Shown: positions 54,039 to 63,556 of the stretch, in pieces | How positions within the stretch are numbered: position 1 is the first letter of the stretch | Layout: each line of letters opens with the position of its first letter | Assembly: GCA_051648405.1 (NCBI GenBank) | Contig: JBOFFC010000111.1 | Location: 1-64,000, forward strand | Length of the DNA: 64,000 bases | Source of the DNA: JBOFFC01 sp051648405 | GTDB lineage: Bacteria; Planctomycetota; Planctomycetia; Pirellulales; Lacipirellulaceae | Reading direction: 5' to 3' | The notes under the pieces: model-generated | What the model was told of the DNA's origin: nothing | The model's database searches: none | What the model saw: only the letters and a program-made list of their open reading frames with translations | Translations under genes and position numbers: made by a program

Positions 54039-54797
54039 ATGAACGACGCAGACTACAAAGCCCACGTCGCGGACCATCACCCGGCTGCGGTGCGGGTGCG
54101 TCTGCAATCGCCGACCAAGCACAGCTACCTGCGCGACTTCGTGTTCGGCGCCATCGACGGAATCGTGACGACGTTCGCCGTTGTCTCGGGGGTGGCGGGG
54201 GCCGGTCTGTCCCCCGGCGTGGTGCTGATCCTCGGCGCCGCAAACCTCGTCGGGGACGGGTTCAGCATGGCGGCGAGCAACTACCTCGCCACGCGTTCGG
54301 ACGATCAACTTCGGGCGCGGGCCCGCCGCGCCGAAGCGGAGCAGATCGAGCGCTACCCCGAGGGGGAGCGCGAGGAGGTGCGGCAGATCTACCGGCGCAA
54401 GGGCTTCACCGGCGCCGACCTCGACCGCGTCGTCGAGGTGATCACCGCGGACCGTGAACGCTGGCTCGAGACGATGCTGACCGAGGAGCTGCGGATCCCG
54501 CTCTCCGGGCCGTCGCCGCTGAAGGCGGCGCTGGCGACGTTCGTGGCGTTCGTCGTGCTGGGCGCCCTGCCGCTGGTGGTGTTCCTGCCGGCGCTGTTCA
54601 CCAGCGGGGAGTCGTCCCCACCGTACCTCGCGAGCGCGGCGATCGCGATGGCTTCGTTCTTCGGCGTCGGCGCCGTGAAGAGCGTGTTCGTCGATCAGCA
54701 CTGGCTCGCCGCCGCGCTCGAGACGCTCGCCGCCGGCGCCGCGGCGGCGGCCGCCGCGTACGGCGTCGGGGTGGCGCTCAGCGGCCTGGGCCAATAG
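54039..54797 (+). CDS. VIT1/CCC1-family iron/manganese transporter
   Basis: A 252-residue membrane protein with five helices. The N-terminal DFVFGAIDGIVTTFAVVSGV is the family's hallmark (Asp and Gly in helix 1). A cytoplasmic helical hairpin rich in Glu (RRAEAEQIERYPEGEREEVR, ELRIPLSGPSPLKAA) binds the metal. It should export Fe(II) or Mn(II) from the cytosol. It lies behind the pseudo-hydrolase gene. Confidence 0.9.
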   Translation: MNDADYKAHVADHHPAAVRVRLQSPTKHSYLRDFVFGAIDGIVTTFAVVSGVAGAGLSPGVVLILGAANLVGDGFSMAASNYLATRSDDQLRARARRAEAEQIERYPEGEREEVRQIYRRKGFTGADLDRVVEVITADRERWLETMLTEELRIPLSGPSPLKAALATFVAFVVLGALPLVVFLPALFTSGESSPPYLASAAIAMASFFGVGAVKSVFVDQHWLAAALETLAAGAAAAAAAYGVGVALSGLGQ

Positions 54798-54806
54798 CCG
54801 ATTGCC

Positions 54807-56750
54807 TCACTCGGCCGCCTTGCTCAGCACCACGCCCGTGATCAGCCAGCCGTCGTCGTCGCTGCGGACCGCGCGGGCGGCGGGGCCGAAGTACCGCCGG
54901 GCCATCTCGAACGACGGCAGCGTGCTGCCGTCGATCTTCTGGCGGCGCTGAGCCCCGACTTCTTTTTCCTCGTCGGTCGTCAGCATCCGGTTCAGCAGTT
55001 GCCCGAAGAACGTCTCGGCCTCGGGCATCTTGCCGGCGCGGACCAGCTCGTAGCTCGGGCGGACGCTCTCGTCGGTGCGGGTGAACGTCCAGGCGCACCG
55101 CGCGGCGGGGGCGAGCGAGTCGAGCGCGGCGCTGGTCGCCGCGACGTCCGCCGCTTCGGCGAGCGCTTCGCCGCTCGAGACGCCGAACAGGGCGCTGCCG
55201 AGGAACTCGGCGTCGGAGGCGATCGCCAGGCGACCTTCGTGCAAACAGACGGCGGCGCGACGCAGGACACGCTGCTCGCGGGGCGTCTCGTCGTCGCTCG
55301 CGGCGGGCTCCGACCCGTCGAGCGGCAGCAGGCCCGCATCGACGTCGGCCGAAGTGAGGGTCTCGTCCTCGGGGAGCAATTCCCAGTAGGCGACCCCCCG
55401 CAGCTCGCGGAGCTGGGCCTGGTCGTTCTTCATCCACTCGGCGAGCGGCTCGGCGATCGCCTCGGGCTTAACGACGTCGAACACCATCAGGTAGCGCTCG
55501 CTGTCGGACGTGATCGGCAGCGTGTAGTCGGTCATGATCGTCACGCGCTGGCCGAGGTGCGCGACGATGTCCTTGCGGAGGTTGATCTGCGGGCCGTACG
55601 GGTCCTTCTCGAAATTGTCCATCGTCGTCTGGAAGGCGTCCTTGTAGCCCGCGAAGGCGTCGAACAGCGATCCGACGTGGTCGAACGCGTTCTGCAGGTC
55701 AACGGACAGGGTCTTGTAGCTGGCCACGCTGCGTGGGGCCCACGGGGCGACAGTGATCGGGGACTTGGCATTGGGGAACTCGGCCATCCGCATCGCCAGG
55801 TTGTACTTGTCGGCGGCGCGCTTCCCCTTGGCGCCTTGCTTCGCCGGCGCGTAGATCGACGTGTGGTGCGCTATGTCGCGCTGCGGGTCGAGCGCCAGGG
55901 CGACGTGGCCCCCCACGCCGGTGATCGCGTCAAAGCCCTGCTCGCGTAGGATCGTGACGTTGTCCTTCTTATCGGGGTCGGCTGACGCCGTGTCGAGCGT
56001 CCGCGACGCGGTGTCGTAGTCGAACGGCGAGACGTACCAGACAATCTGCGGTGCGAGGCCGCGGGCCTCCTTGCGGACCTTGCTGAGCACCGCCGCGTAC
56101 GACTTGCGGCCGCTCAGCGGCGCCGAGCCCTTGCCCGTCAACCGGTCGTGCATCGCGCGGGCGACCGACTCGTCGTCGGCGGCGCCGAGGCGACCTTCGG
56201 CCTGGAAGTAGGCGACCGTTTGCGGGGGCTGGCCCGCCTTCTTCGCGGGAACCGAGTAGACCAGGATCGGCCCGCCGGATCCCCCGACCGGCTTGCCGTT
56301 GCGCGAGGCGATGTGCTTCTCGATCTTCTCGACGAGCGACTTGGCTTCGGCGTCGCGTCCGGTCGCGTCGATCAACACCGCGACGCTCGCCCGCTTCCGC
56401 TGGCCGGCGGGGCCGACCAGGCCCACGGCGGCCTCGCCCGAGGCGGCGCTGTTGAAGTCCTCGAGCGTCACGCCGAGCCGCTCTTCGATGCGGCCGACCT
56501 TCCCTTCGAGCTGCTTGCCGAGCTGCTCGAGGAACGGCTGCATCGCCGGCTCCTCCGAGAGCTGGCCAAGCTGCGTCTTCGACCAACGCTCGCGGAACTC
56601 GGGGACGCTGGTCACCAAGAGGAAACCGACCGTCTCCTCAGGGAAGACCGCTTCGGCCGGCCGACCGGCGGCCGCGGCGAACGACGCGCTGATCGCGACG
56701 CACGCGCCCAGGACGAGCGATAGGGACTGCGGCGGCGCGGTGCGATGCAT
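54807..56750 (-). CDS. Large exported protein, DUF3352-like, unknown
   Basis: A 647-residue protein with a signal peptide (LSLVLGACVAISASFAAAAG) and no membrane helix. Features: PEETVGFLLVTSVPEFRERW, GEAAVGLVGPAGQRKRASVA, VDLQNAFDHVGSLFDAFAGY and a C-terminal DGWLITGVVLS strand. This layout recurs in planctomycete exoproteins of unknown role. It ends 10 bp from the converging transporter gene. Confidence 0.72.
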   Translation of the reverse strand: MHRTAPPQSLSLVLGACVAISASFAAAAGRPAEAVFPEETVGFLLVTSVPEFRERWSKTQLGQLSEEPAMQPFLEQLGKQLEGKVGRIEERLGVTLEDFNSAASGEAAVGLVGPAGQRKRASVAVLIDATGRDAEAKSLVEKIEKHIASRNGKPVGGSGGPILVYSVPAKKAGQPPQTVAYFQAEGRLGAADDESVARAMHDRLTGKGSAPLSGRKSYAAVLSKVRKEARGLAPQIVWYVSPFDYDTASRTLDTASADPDKKDNVTILREQGFDAITGVGGHVALALDPQRDIAHHTSIYAPAKQGAKGKRAADKYNLAMRMAEFPNAKSPITVAPWAPRSVASYKTLSVDLQNAFDHVGSLFDAFAGYKDAFQTTMDNFEKDPYGPQINLRKDIVAHLGQRVTIMTDYTLPITSDSERYLMVFDVVKPEAIAEPLAEWMKNDQAQLRELRGVAYWELLPEDETLTSADVDAGLLPLDGSEPAASDDETPREQRVLRRAAVCLHEGRLAIASDAEFLGSALFGVSSGEALAEAADVAATSAALDSLAPAARCAWTFTRTDESVRPSYELVRAGKMPEAETFFGQLLNRMLTTDEEKEVGAQRRQKIDGSTLPSFEMARRYFGPAARAVRSDDDGWLITGVVLSKAAE

Positions 56751-57002
56751 CGGGGGGCGTCGGAGCCTAGAGAGATCGGGGCGGGCTGGCGCGCTGCGAA
56801 TCCGGGTGTCGGCAACGCTGCGGGGAAAGCAGCAGGGCTATCGAGCGGTTCGGTGGCGGCCACTTTGACGGTGGCGGCCCCTTCAACGGTCGCACAAAGT
56901 CTAACGGCAGCGGATTGCGGGCAACAGCACGGCGGATCGCCTTCGGGCGCGTCGGAGCAGTCGCCGCCTCGCGTTTTGGGGACTTCGCACGCCGCAGCGC
57001 CG

Positions 57003-58718
57003 CTACCCGAGGATGTCGCGACGCCGCGAGACGTAGTCCCAGACGACGTATCGGTCGAGGTCGCGCCCCGCCGTGAAGAAGACCCGCCCGCGTGTCGATT
57101 CCGCTAGCCGGTAGGCAAACCTTACGTCTTCTTCCGTCTGCGACCAACTGGGCAAGAGAAACAGGTTGATCGTGATCCCCTCGCGGGCGCAGAGCAGACC
57201 CTCGCGCAACGTGGCCGCCTCGGTCCGCGGATCGGGGGGGTAAAGCAAGTACAGCATCTCCCCTTCGAAGTGCGCGGTTGGTAGCCCGTCGGTGATCAGG
57301 ACGATTTGCCGGTTGGGCGTGTCCTGCGCGGCGAGCTGCTTGCGTGCGATCGACAGCCCGTGCTGCAGGTTGGTGAAGTGCGGCGGCACTTGGTGCTCGG
57401 AGAGGTCGTCGCGGCTCATGTCGGCCCGCAGCGCCACCACGGGGTTGGTGATCGTTACCGGCTTGGGCATCAGGTTCACCAGCTTCCCCGGCGGGACCGG
57501 CTTGGCGAAGCTGTACGCCTCGACGAACGACAGGAAGTCCCCCGGGTACTGCTTGCGCAGCAGCCCGTCGAGCGTCAGCGCCATCCGCTTCACGTTGATG
57601 TACTGCCCGTCGTAGCGCATGCTCCCCGACATGTCCATGACGACGCAGGTGGCCGCCTTCGGGGTGTTGCGCGTGCGGTGGATGACGATGTCGTCGGAGT
57701 GCAGGCGGAAACCGGCGAGCGCGCGTTCGCTATCGCCCGCTTGGCGCAGCAGCGCGTTGGTGAACGTGCTGACGACGTCCATGTTGGCGATCGAGTCGCC
57801 GAACTCGAACTGCTTCGTCCCCTGCGTTTCGACCGCCCCCTCGCCGAGGATCGCCCCCTCGTGGCGCCCGGTGCGCGACGCATCGAGGTTGCTGAACAGC
57901 CGCTCGAGGAGCTTCCCCTGGAACGTGCGGTACGCCTTGGGGGTGAGCTTGAATGACTTCCCCGACTGCTCAAGCCCCTGCTGCTCGGCGACCTCGCGCA
58001 GGTAGTCCTGCACTTGCTGCTGCAGCGCGGAGAGCTGATCGACGTCCCCCGGCTCGGCGAACTCGCTGAGCATCTCGAGGTCGATGACGCCGATCTGGGC
58101 GGTCTTCGCTGCTTCTTCGAGTTGCTTAAGCAGCTCGTCGATCTTCTCAAGCTCTTCCTTGACCGCCAGCGCCTGCTCGACGGTCATCGTCTCGCGCCCG
58201 GTGAACGCGTACTTGGCGTCGAGCTGATCGACTTGGTACTTGTCGCTCATCCGCTCGAGGACCTGCACGATCGCCCGGGCGAACGGCGACGAGTCGTCCC
58301 CGGTGGCGTAGTACAGGCGCTCGAGGTCGCGGATCTGCTCCTGCTTGACCGCCCCCCGGAAGCGGTCGGCGAACTTCGCCGGCGGAGTGACCGCGGTCGC
58401 TTCGGAGTGGAGCGCCTTGTGGGCCCGCTTGCGGGCTTTACGCGTCTCGTAGCGTTCGAGGATCTTGCGCTTGCGTTCTTCGAGCATCGCGCGGAGGGCG
58501 TCGATCGACGGACCGAGACCGGCGATCTGGCTCGGGTCAAGCCGTACGGCGCGGGCCAGCTCTTCCTCGGTCAGCTCGCGCCGCTCGCCGAACATCAGCG
58601 CGTGCTCGAACGCCGCCGAGACCACGTCCGGCGGCGGCGCCGTCGGCGACGGGAACCGCATCGGGTCGTACTTCTGGTAGGCGTGGATCACGCCGCCGAG
58701 GGTTTCGCGGTTGGCCAT
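57003..58718 (-). CDS. VWA-domain protein
   Basis: A 571-residue cytosolic protein. N-terminal two thirds helical (IHAYQKYDPMRFPSPTAPPP, ERKRKILERYETRKARKRAH, DELLKQLEEAAKTAQIGVID). The C-terminal von Willebrand A domain has the MIDAS motif VVMDMSGSMRYD, a conserved Thr (ITDGLPTAHF) and LITDG. Proteins of this shape usually work with a MoxR-type AAA ATPase as chaperones or complex-assembly factors; no such partner is adjacent here. Start 58718 is chosen as the first Met before the conserved region. Confidence 0.82.
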   Translation of the reverse strand: MANRETLGGVIHAYQKYDPMRFPSPTAPPPDVVSAAFEHALMFGERRELTEEELARAVRLDPSQIAGLGPSIDALRAMLEERKRKILERYETRKARKRAHKALHSEATAVTPPAKFADRFRGAVKQEQIRDLERLYYATGDDSSPFARAIVQVLERMSDKYQVDQLDAKYAFTGRETMTVEQALAVKEELEKIDELLKQLEEAAKTAQIGVIDLEMLSEFAEPGDVDQLSALQQQVQDYLREVAEQQGLEQSGKSFKLTPKAYRTFQGKLLERLFSNLDASRTGRHEGAILGEGAVETQGTKQFEFGDSIANMDVVSTFTNALLRQAGDSERALAGFRLHSDDIVIHRTRNTPKAATCVVMDMSGSMRYDGQYINVKRMALTLDGLLRKQYPGDFLSFVEAYSFAKPVPPGKLVNLMPKPVTITNPVVALRADMSRDDLSEHQVPPHFTNLQHGLSIARKQLAAQDTPNRQIVLITDGLPTAHFEGEMLYLLYPPDPRTEAATLREGLLCAREGITINLFLLPSWSQTEEDVRFAYRLAESTRGRVFFTAGRDLDRYVVWDYVSRRRDILG

Positions 58719-58947
58719 GGGGGTCGGGTGCAGGGGGCGGGGGCCGCGGCGACCGGGTCCGAGGGGGACACGGCGGGGCAGGCGAAGTATAGGCGCCCGG
58801 GTGCGGAGTCGCCCGTCGATGACGACTTCGTGAAGGGTCCGGATTTGACCTCCCGCGCTTCGCGCTTGCGTTCCCGCGACGCGAAGGTGGGCAGGTTCGG
58901 GAATCGCAAGTAGGGTGACGTCGGCCGTATTTCCTCCGAGGTTCTCG

Positions 58948-60714
58948 ATGCGCACCCTTGCTTTGCTGCTGGTCCTGACGGTGGTCACCCCTCGAGCCTC
59001 GGACGGGCTCGACGTCGTGTGGAACTTCGACGGGTCCACGCCGTTCACCGCCACTACCGGCGCCGGGTCGATCGCCTACTACGACCCCGGGGGGACCGGG
59101 TGGGGGCCCGCCGCGACGCAGTTCGGCACGAACGCCTCGTTCGGCCTGCCGGCGTTGCCGGTCAGCGGCGGCGGGGGCGCCGGCGGGAACGTCTGGCGCG
59201 TCCCCGCGACGACGCCGACGCAGGGGTACCGCGTCGATGCGGGGTCCCCGGCCGGCAGTTACACGCTCGTTTGGGACTACCTCTCGCCGACGGCTTCGGA
59301 CGGGCGTTGGCGCAGCCTCTTGCAGACGAGCCTGGCGAACAACAACGACGGCGAGTTCTTCGTCCGCAACCAACCGTCGGGGGGAATCGGGATCAACGGC
59401 GTCTACCACGGGTCGATCGCGCCGAACACCTGGAACCGAATCGCGATGACCCGCGACACCTCGGGGACGATGCGGAAGTACGTCAACGGCGTGCTCGTCG
59501 GGTCGCAACCGGCGACCGACGCGCGGTTCAACCTCGATTCGTCGTTCTATCTGTTCACGGACGAGGACAACGAGACGTCGCTTGGGTACCTCAGTAGCTT
59601 TCGCCTCGTCGATGCCGAGCTGTCTCCGGAGGACGTGCGGTTACTCGGCAACGTGTCGTCGGCCGGCGCCGCGACGCCGGGCCCCGTGGTCCCGACGGCC
59701 GCGCCGCCGATTCCCCTGCCGCTGCCACCTCTCATGGGGCGGACCATGGTGATGGGGCACCGCGGCGGCGGGTTCCTCGCCCCCGAGAACACCCTCGCCG
59801 CGATCCGAAAAGGGTTTGAGGTCGGGGCCGACCTGATCGAGATCGACATCCACCTGACGGCCGACGGCCACGCCGTGGTGTTCCACGACAGCACGCTCGA
59901 CCGCACGACCGACGGAATGGGGCCGATCGCGGCACTGACGCTCGCCCAGGTGAAGGCGCTCGACGCCGGCAGTTGGTTCGGTGCCGAGTACACCGGCGAG
60001 CGCGTCCCGACGCTGACCGAGGCGCTCACGCTCATCGGCGGACGCGGCCGCACGATCCTCGACGTGAAGGTCCCGGCGAGCCCCGCGCTGCGCAACGCGA
60101 TCAACAACGCGCTCGTGGCCTCGGGGACGCCGCTCGACGAGGTCTGGGTCTGGCCGCAGAGCTCGGCTTACTCGGGAGACTCGCGATTCGGTTCGGCGCA
60201 GGTGCAACTGCTGAACTCCGTCCCCTCGGACCTGTCCGACGCGAACCTCCAGTCGATCAAGTCGGGGGGCATCGCCGGGCTTTCTGTACCCGACGGGCAA
60301 CTGACGCAGGAGATCGTCAACGCGTTCCACCGCAACGGCATGTGGGTCGATGCGTACACGGTGAACGACACGGCCCGCATGAAGCAACTGATCGCGATGG
60401 GGGTCGATTCGATCGAGACCGACCGGCCGGACCTGATGGCGCCCCTCGTGTGGGTCGGTGACTACAACGCCGACGGCGTGGTGAACGCGGCCGACTACAC
60501 CGTCTACCGCGACACGCTGGGGGCGACCGGCGCGGGCATGGCGGCCGACGCCGACGGCAACGGCCGCGTCGAGCTGCGGGACTACGGCGTGTGGGCGATG
60601 CGGTACGGCCAGCCGGGCCGACCCGGCGGCTCGTCGTCGATCCCCGAACCGGCGGCGCTCGTGGGCGCGTTCGTCCTTGCCGCGACGTTCCATCGACGCA
60701 GAATTGCTCGCTAG
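58948..60714 (+). CDS. Exported glycerophosphodiester phosphodiesterase with LamG, dockerin and PEP-CTERM regions
   Basis: A 588-residue multidomain exoprotein. Signal peptide (LALLLVLTVVTPRASDG); LamG/concanavalin-like domain (about residues 25-240); GDPD domain (about 255-510) with the paired His in MGHRGGGFLAPENT and FHDSTLDRTTDG and acids in LIEIDIHLTADGH; dockerin loops (DYNADGVVNAADYTVYRDTL, DADGNGRVELRDYGVW); and a PEP-CTERM tail (SIPEPAALVGAFVLA, ending RRRIAR). It would cleave glycerophosphodiesters or related phosphodiesters at the cell surface. The combination of dockerin and PEP-CTERM in one protein is notable. Confidence 0.88.
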   Translation: MRTLALLLVLTVVTPRASDGLDVVWNFDGSTPFTATTGAGSIAYYDPGGTGWGPAATQFGTNASFGLPALPVSGGGGAGGNVWRVPATTPTQGYRVDAGSPAGSYTLVWDYLSPTASDGRWRSLLQTSLANNNDGEFFVRNQPSGGIGINGVYHGSIAPNTWNRIAMTRDTSGTMRKYVNGVLVGSQPATDARFNLDSSFYLFTDEDNETSLGYLSSFRLVDAELSPEDVRLLGNVSSAGAATPGPVVPTAAPPIPLPLPPLMGRTMVMGHRGGGFLAPENTLAAIRKGFEVGADLIEIDIHLTADGHAVVFHDSTLDRTTDGMGPIAALTLAQVKALDAGSWFGAEYTGERVPTLTEALTLIGGRGRTILDVKVPASPALRNAINNALVASGTPLDEVWVWPQSSAYSGDSRFGSAQVQLLNSVPSDLSDANLQSIKSGGIAGLSVPDGQLTQEIVNAFHRNGMWVDAYTVNDTARMKQLIAMGVDSIETDRPDLMAPLVWVGDYNADGVVNAADYTVYRDTLGATGAGMAADADGNGRVELRDYGVWAMRYGQPGRPGGSSSIPEPAALVGAFVLAATFHRRRIAR

Positions 60715-60752
60715 CCATGATCCCGCAGGCCCATCGAGCAAAGCGGTCGTCG

Positions 60753-60833
60753 GCGAGCCGGCGGCACCAGCCGTCGGAGTGCTTGCCGTAGGTACCCGCT
60801 CCGATCACTCCAACGGCTCTTGCCCCCGGCGCG
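60753..60833. repeat. Second locus of the GAGCCGG...GTCGGAG palindromic repeat
   Basis: 60753-60779 matches the 14322-14348 arm with one mismatch; the opposing arm 60808-60833 is degenerate. It lies between two exported-protein genes. Confidence 0.7.
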
Positions 60834-60872
60834 CCTTGAAAGCGCCGTCCGTGCGGACGGCGCTGCGAGCGG

Positions 60873-60878
60873 CTATCC
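60873..60878 (+). promoter_or_regulatory. -10 element of the GDSL gene, possibly leaderless
   Basis: TATCCT ends 8 bp before ATG 60887. Confidence 0.4.
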
Positions 60879-60886
60879 TGGATCAA

Positions 60887-62035
60887 ATGATCGGGCGACT
60901 CTTCCTCACCGCGTGCTGCTTGTTCGCTGCGGCGACCGCGCTGGCCGGACCGTACACGTCGCTCGTCGTCTTCGGCGACAGCCTATCGGACGTCGGCAAC
61001 ACGAGCGCCGCCACGTTCGGCGTGTCGCCCGGCTCGGGGTACTTTCAGGGGAGGTACTCGAACGGTCCCGTCTACCCCGAGCGTTTGGCCACGGGCCTCC
61101 GCTTGCCGGCCCTTACGCGCAGCGGGGCAGGGGGGAACGACTTCGCGTACGGGGGGGCCCGGACCACCGGCACGGGGGGGCTTGCCGGGCTGTTCCTCAA
61201 CGACCTCGACGAGCAGGTGACCGACTTCCTCCGCTTCCGCACAGCCGACCCCACCGGGCTCTACGCCGTCTTCATCGGGGCGAACGACCTGTTCGGGGGC
61301 GAGCAGAACGCCACGGCCCTCGCCGGCCGCGTGCAAACGCAGATCAGTCGCCTGGTGAACGCCGGCGTGCGGAACCTGCTCGGCATCAACCTGCCGCTGC
61401 TCGGGCTGACCCCCGACTACAACACGAACGCTTCGAACGCCGCGTCGATCAGCAACCTGACCCGCGCGACGAACGCGGCGCTCGAGAACGTTTACCGCGC
61501 GATCGAGACGGCCAACCCGGCGGTCACGATCGAGCGACTCGACGTCGAGCGGCTCTTCAGCGATCTGATCGCCCTCCCCGCCGCCGACGCGGCGAGCGTG
61601 TGGGGCTTCACGAACCGCGCGGAGAAGGGGCAGGGGGTCGGCGACCCCTCGGGCTACATCTTCTGGGACGGGGTCCACCCGACGGCGCGGGCCCACACGG
61701 TGCTCGCCGACGCGGCGCTCCGCGCGGTGCTGCCGGTTGGCGACTACGACCTCGACGGCGCGGTCGATGCGGACGACTACGACGCCTGGAGCGCAGCGTA
61801 CGGCGATCGCTTCGCAACGGCTTACTCGGCCAATCGAAGGCTCGTGGCCGACGCCAACGGCGACGGTCAAGTGAACGCGGCCGACTACACCGCGTGGCGC
61901 GACGGCCTCGGCGGCGCGCCGACGAGCGTCCCCGAGCCCGCGGGCATGCTCGTTGCTATGATGCTCGTTGCTGGCGCAACCCGGCGGCATTCGTCCCCGG
62001 CCCCCTCTTCCAATCTCCCGATTGCCTCCCGGTGA
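60887..62035 (+). CDS. Exported SGNH/GDSL hydrolase with dockerin and PEP-CTERM regions
   Basis: A 382-residue esterase-like protein: signal peptide (MIGRLFLTACCLFAAATALA), block I VVFGDSLSDVGNT with the nucleophile Ser, block III IGANDLFGG, block V WDGVHPTARAH with the His. Two dockerin loops (YDLDGAVDADDYDAWSAAYG, DANGDGQVNAADYTAW) follow, and a PEP-CTERM-like VPEPAGMLVAMMLVAGATRR. Unusually, about 15 residues follow the RR where such proteins normally end, so sorting may be altered. Substrate unknown (lipids or acetylated sugars). Confidence 0.88.
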   Translation: MIGRLFLTACCLFAAATALAGPYTSLVVFGDSLSDVGNTSAATFGVSPGSGYFQGRYSNGPVYPERLATGLRLPALTRSGAGGNDFAYGGARTTGTGGLAGLFLNDLDEQVTDFLRFRTADPTGLYAVFIGANDLFGGEQNATALAGRVQTQISRLVNAGVRNLLGINLPLLGLTPDYNTNASNAASISNLTRATNAALENVYRAIETANPAVTIERLDVERLFSDLIALPAADAASVWGFTNRAEKGQGVGDPSGYIFWDGVHPTARAHTVLADAALRAVLPVGDYDLDGAVDADDYDAWSAAYGDRFATAYSANRRLVADANGDGQVNAADYTAWRDGLGGAPTSVPEPAGMLVAMMLVAGATRRHSSPAPSSNLPIASR

Positions 62036-62040
62036 ATTTG

Positions 62041-62862
62041 ATGACGCGACTCGCCATGCTCCTTCTGCCGTTCGTCATGCTCACGGCGCTCTCCCCATTC
62101 GCCGGCGCCGACGAGACGTGGACGCCGCTGTTCAACGGCCGCGACCTCGACGACTGGACCCCCAAGATCACGGGCTACGCGCTGGGAGAGAACTACGCCG
62201 AGACGTTCCGCGTCGAAGAGGGTCTGCTCAAGGTCCGCTACGACCAGTACGCGAAGGACGCCGCGGGCAAGCCGCTGTTCAAAGACCAGTTCGGGCACTT
62301 GTTCTACACGGGCGCCCTGGGTCGCAAGGGAGAGGGCGACGCGAAGCTCTTCTCGCACTACAAGCTGCGGGTCGAGTACCGGTTCGTCGGCGAGCAAACG
62401 GCCGACGGCCCTGAGTGGGCGACCCGCAACAGCGGGGTGATGCTCCACGGCCAGACCCCCGACTCGATGGCGGTCGAGCAGTTGTTCCCCGACTCGCTCG
62501 AAGCGCAGTTCTTGGGGGGCCTCGCCCCGGGACCGCGAGCCGGCAAGCGGCCGACGGCGAACCTCTGCACGCCGGGGACCGAGGTCGCGATCGATGGTCG
62601 CCGCGTCGAGAGCCACTGCGTCGATTCGTCGTCCGAGACCTTCGACGGCGACCAGTGGGTGACCGCCGAGTTCGAGGTCAGCGGCGGCGACGTCATCCGC
62701 CACTCGGTCGCGGGCGAGGTGGTCCTGGAGTACCGCGACTTCACCCGCGACGGCCGCGACGGGGCCCCGTCGGCGCCCCTCGCCGAGGGGACCATCTCGC
62801 TGCAATCGGAGAGCCACCCGATCGATTTCCGGCGCGTCGAGTTTCAGGCGCTCGTCCCGTAG
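62041..62862 (+). CDS. Exported DUF1080 protein (3-keto-disaccharide hydrolase-like)
   Basis: A 273-residue protein: signal peptide (RLAMLLLPFVMLTALSPFAG), then the DUF1080 pattern WTPLFNGRDLDDWTPKITGY, KLRVEYRFVG, ATRNSGVMLHGQTPDSM, EFEVSGGDVIRHSVAGEVV and a late GTISLQSESHPIDFRRVEF. The family has a concanavalin-like fold and is expanded in planctomycetes; some members act on 3-keto sugars. It lies 5 bp after the GDSL gene, so probably co-transcribed. Confidence 0.92.
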   Translation: MTRLAMLLLPFVMLTALSPFAGADETWTPLFNGRDLDDWTPKITGYALGENYAETFRVEEGLLKVRYDQYAKDAAGKPLFKDQFGHLFYTGALGRKGEGDAKLFSHYKLRVEYRFVGEQTADGPEWATRNSGVMLHGQTPDSMAVEQLFPDSLEAQFLGGLAPGPRAGKRPTANLCTPGTEVAIDGRRVESHCVDSSSETFDGDQWVTAEFEVSGGDVIRHSVAGEVVLEYRDFTRDGRDGAPSAPLAEGTISLQSESHPIDFRRVEFQALVP

Positions 62863-62928
62863 CACGGTCCCGCCGAGGGCGCCAAACGTGTGCCTCGGTG
62901 CGATTTTGCAAATCGTTCGCAAAAGCCG

Positions 62929-62957
62929 TTGCCGCCGTCGCCGCGGGAGCGTAAACT
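62929..62957 (+). promoter_or_regulatory. Candidate promoter of the gene at 62994
   Basis: TTGCCG (62929-62934), 17 bp, TAAACT (62952-62957), 36 bp before ATG 62994. Confidence 0.6.
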
Positions 62958-62993
62958 CCAGACTCTAGTTGCACCCCCGGCGTACAGCTCCCG

Positions 62994-63416
62994 ATGTCGT
63001 CTTTCCGCCGCAACTCGATCCGCTCGCGGGCGACCTCGGTCGCCCTTGTGGCGGTGTACGCGTTGCTAGCGATCGCGGGGGAGTCGCTCCACGCTTTGTC
63101 GCACGCCGGCGATAGGGCGTCGGGCGCCGCGACGGCCTGCTCGTGCGGGTTTCACGCGGCTGCAAAGCTTTCTTCTGCGGAGGGGCCCGCGGAGGGGGCA
63201 GTCGCTTTTCGCTCTGCGGACGACGCCTCGGGTCACGACCCGGCGACCTGCTCGGTCTGCTCGCTGCTGGCGAAGTTCAAGGTGGGGGAGGGGGCCGAAA
63301 CGCCCCCCTCGCTGTTCTCGGAGGGGATCGCCCCCGCCGCGTCGCCCGTCGTGGCGATTGCGACCCTCCGCCTGACGCGCGTCGTTGACGCCCGCGGTCC
63401 GCCGTCGCGCGTGTAG
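62994..63416 (+). CDS. Small exported His/Cys protein (DUF2946-like)
   Basis: A 140-residue protein: signal anchor (ATSVALVAVYALLAIAGESL), then His/Cys-bearing segments (HALSHAGDR, ACSCGFHAAAK, HDPATCSVCSLLAKFKVG). The CxxC and His pattern with a hydrophobic follow-on is reminiscent of DUF2946-type proteins found near copper or haem genes. It precedes a DUF1559 prepilin gene. No function known. Confidence 0.65.
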   Translation: MSSFRRNSIRSRATSVALVAVYALLAIAGESLHALSHAGDRASGAATACSCGFHAAAKLSSAEGPAEGAVAFRSADDASGHDPATCSVCSLLAKFKVGEGAETPPSLFSEGIAPAASPVVAIATLRLTRVVDARGPPSRV

Positions 63417-63556
63417 TCGCGCGCCCCATCGCGCGATTGGTTGCGCGGTGTTTTCTCGCGAGCGGGCGCCCAACGCGCCCGGCTAACCACCCCTTCTTTC
63501 CGAAGGGCGTCCCCGGCATCGGCGCCGCGGGTTCGCCCGGGTTCTGGCATCTCCCA

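Noticed and set aside
58719..59054. N-terminal extension of the VWA protein
   Set aside because: Overlaps the divergent GDPD gene start, and the translation lacks protein character.
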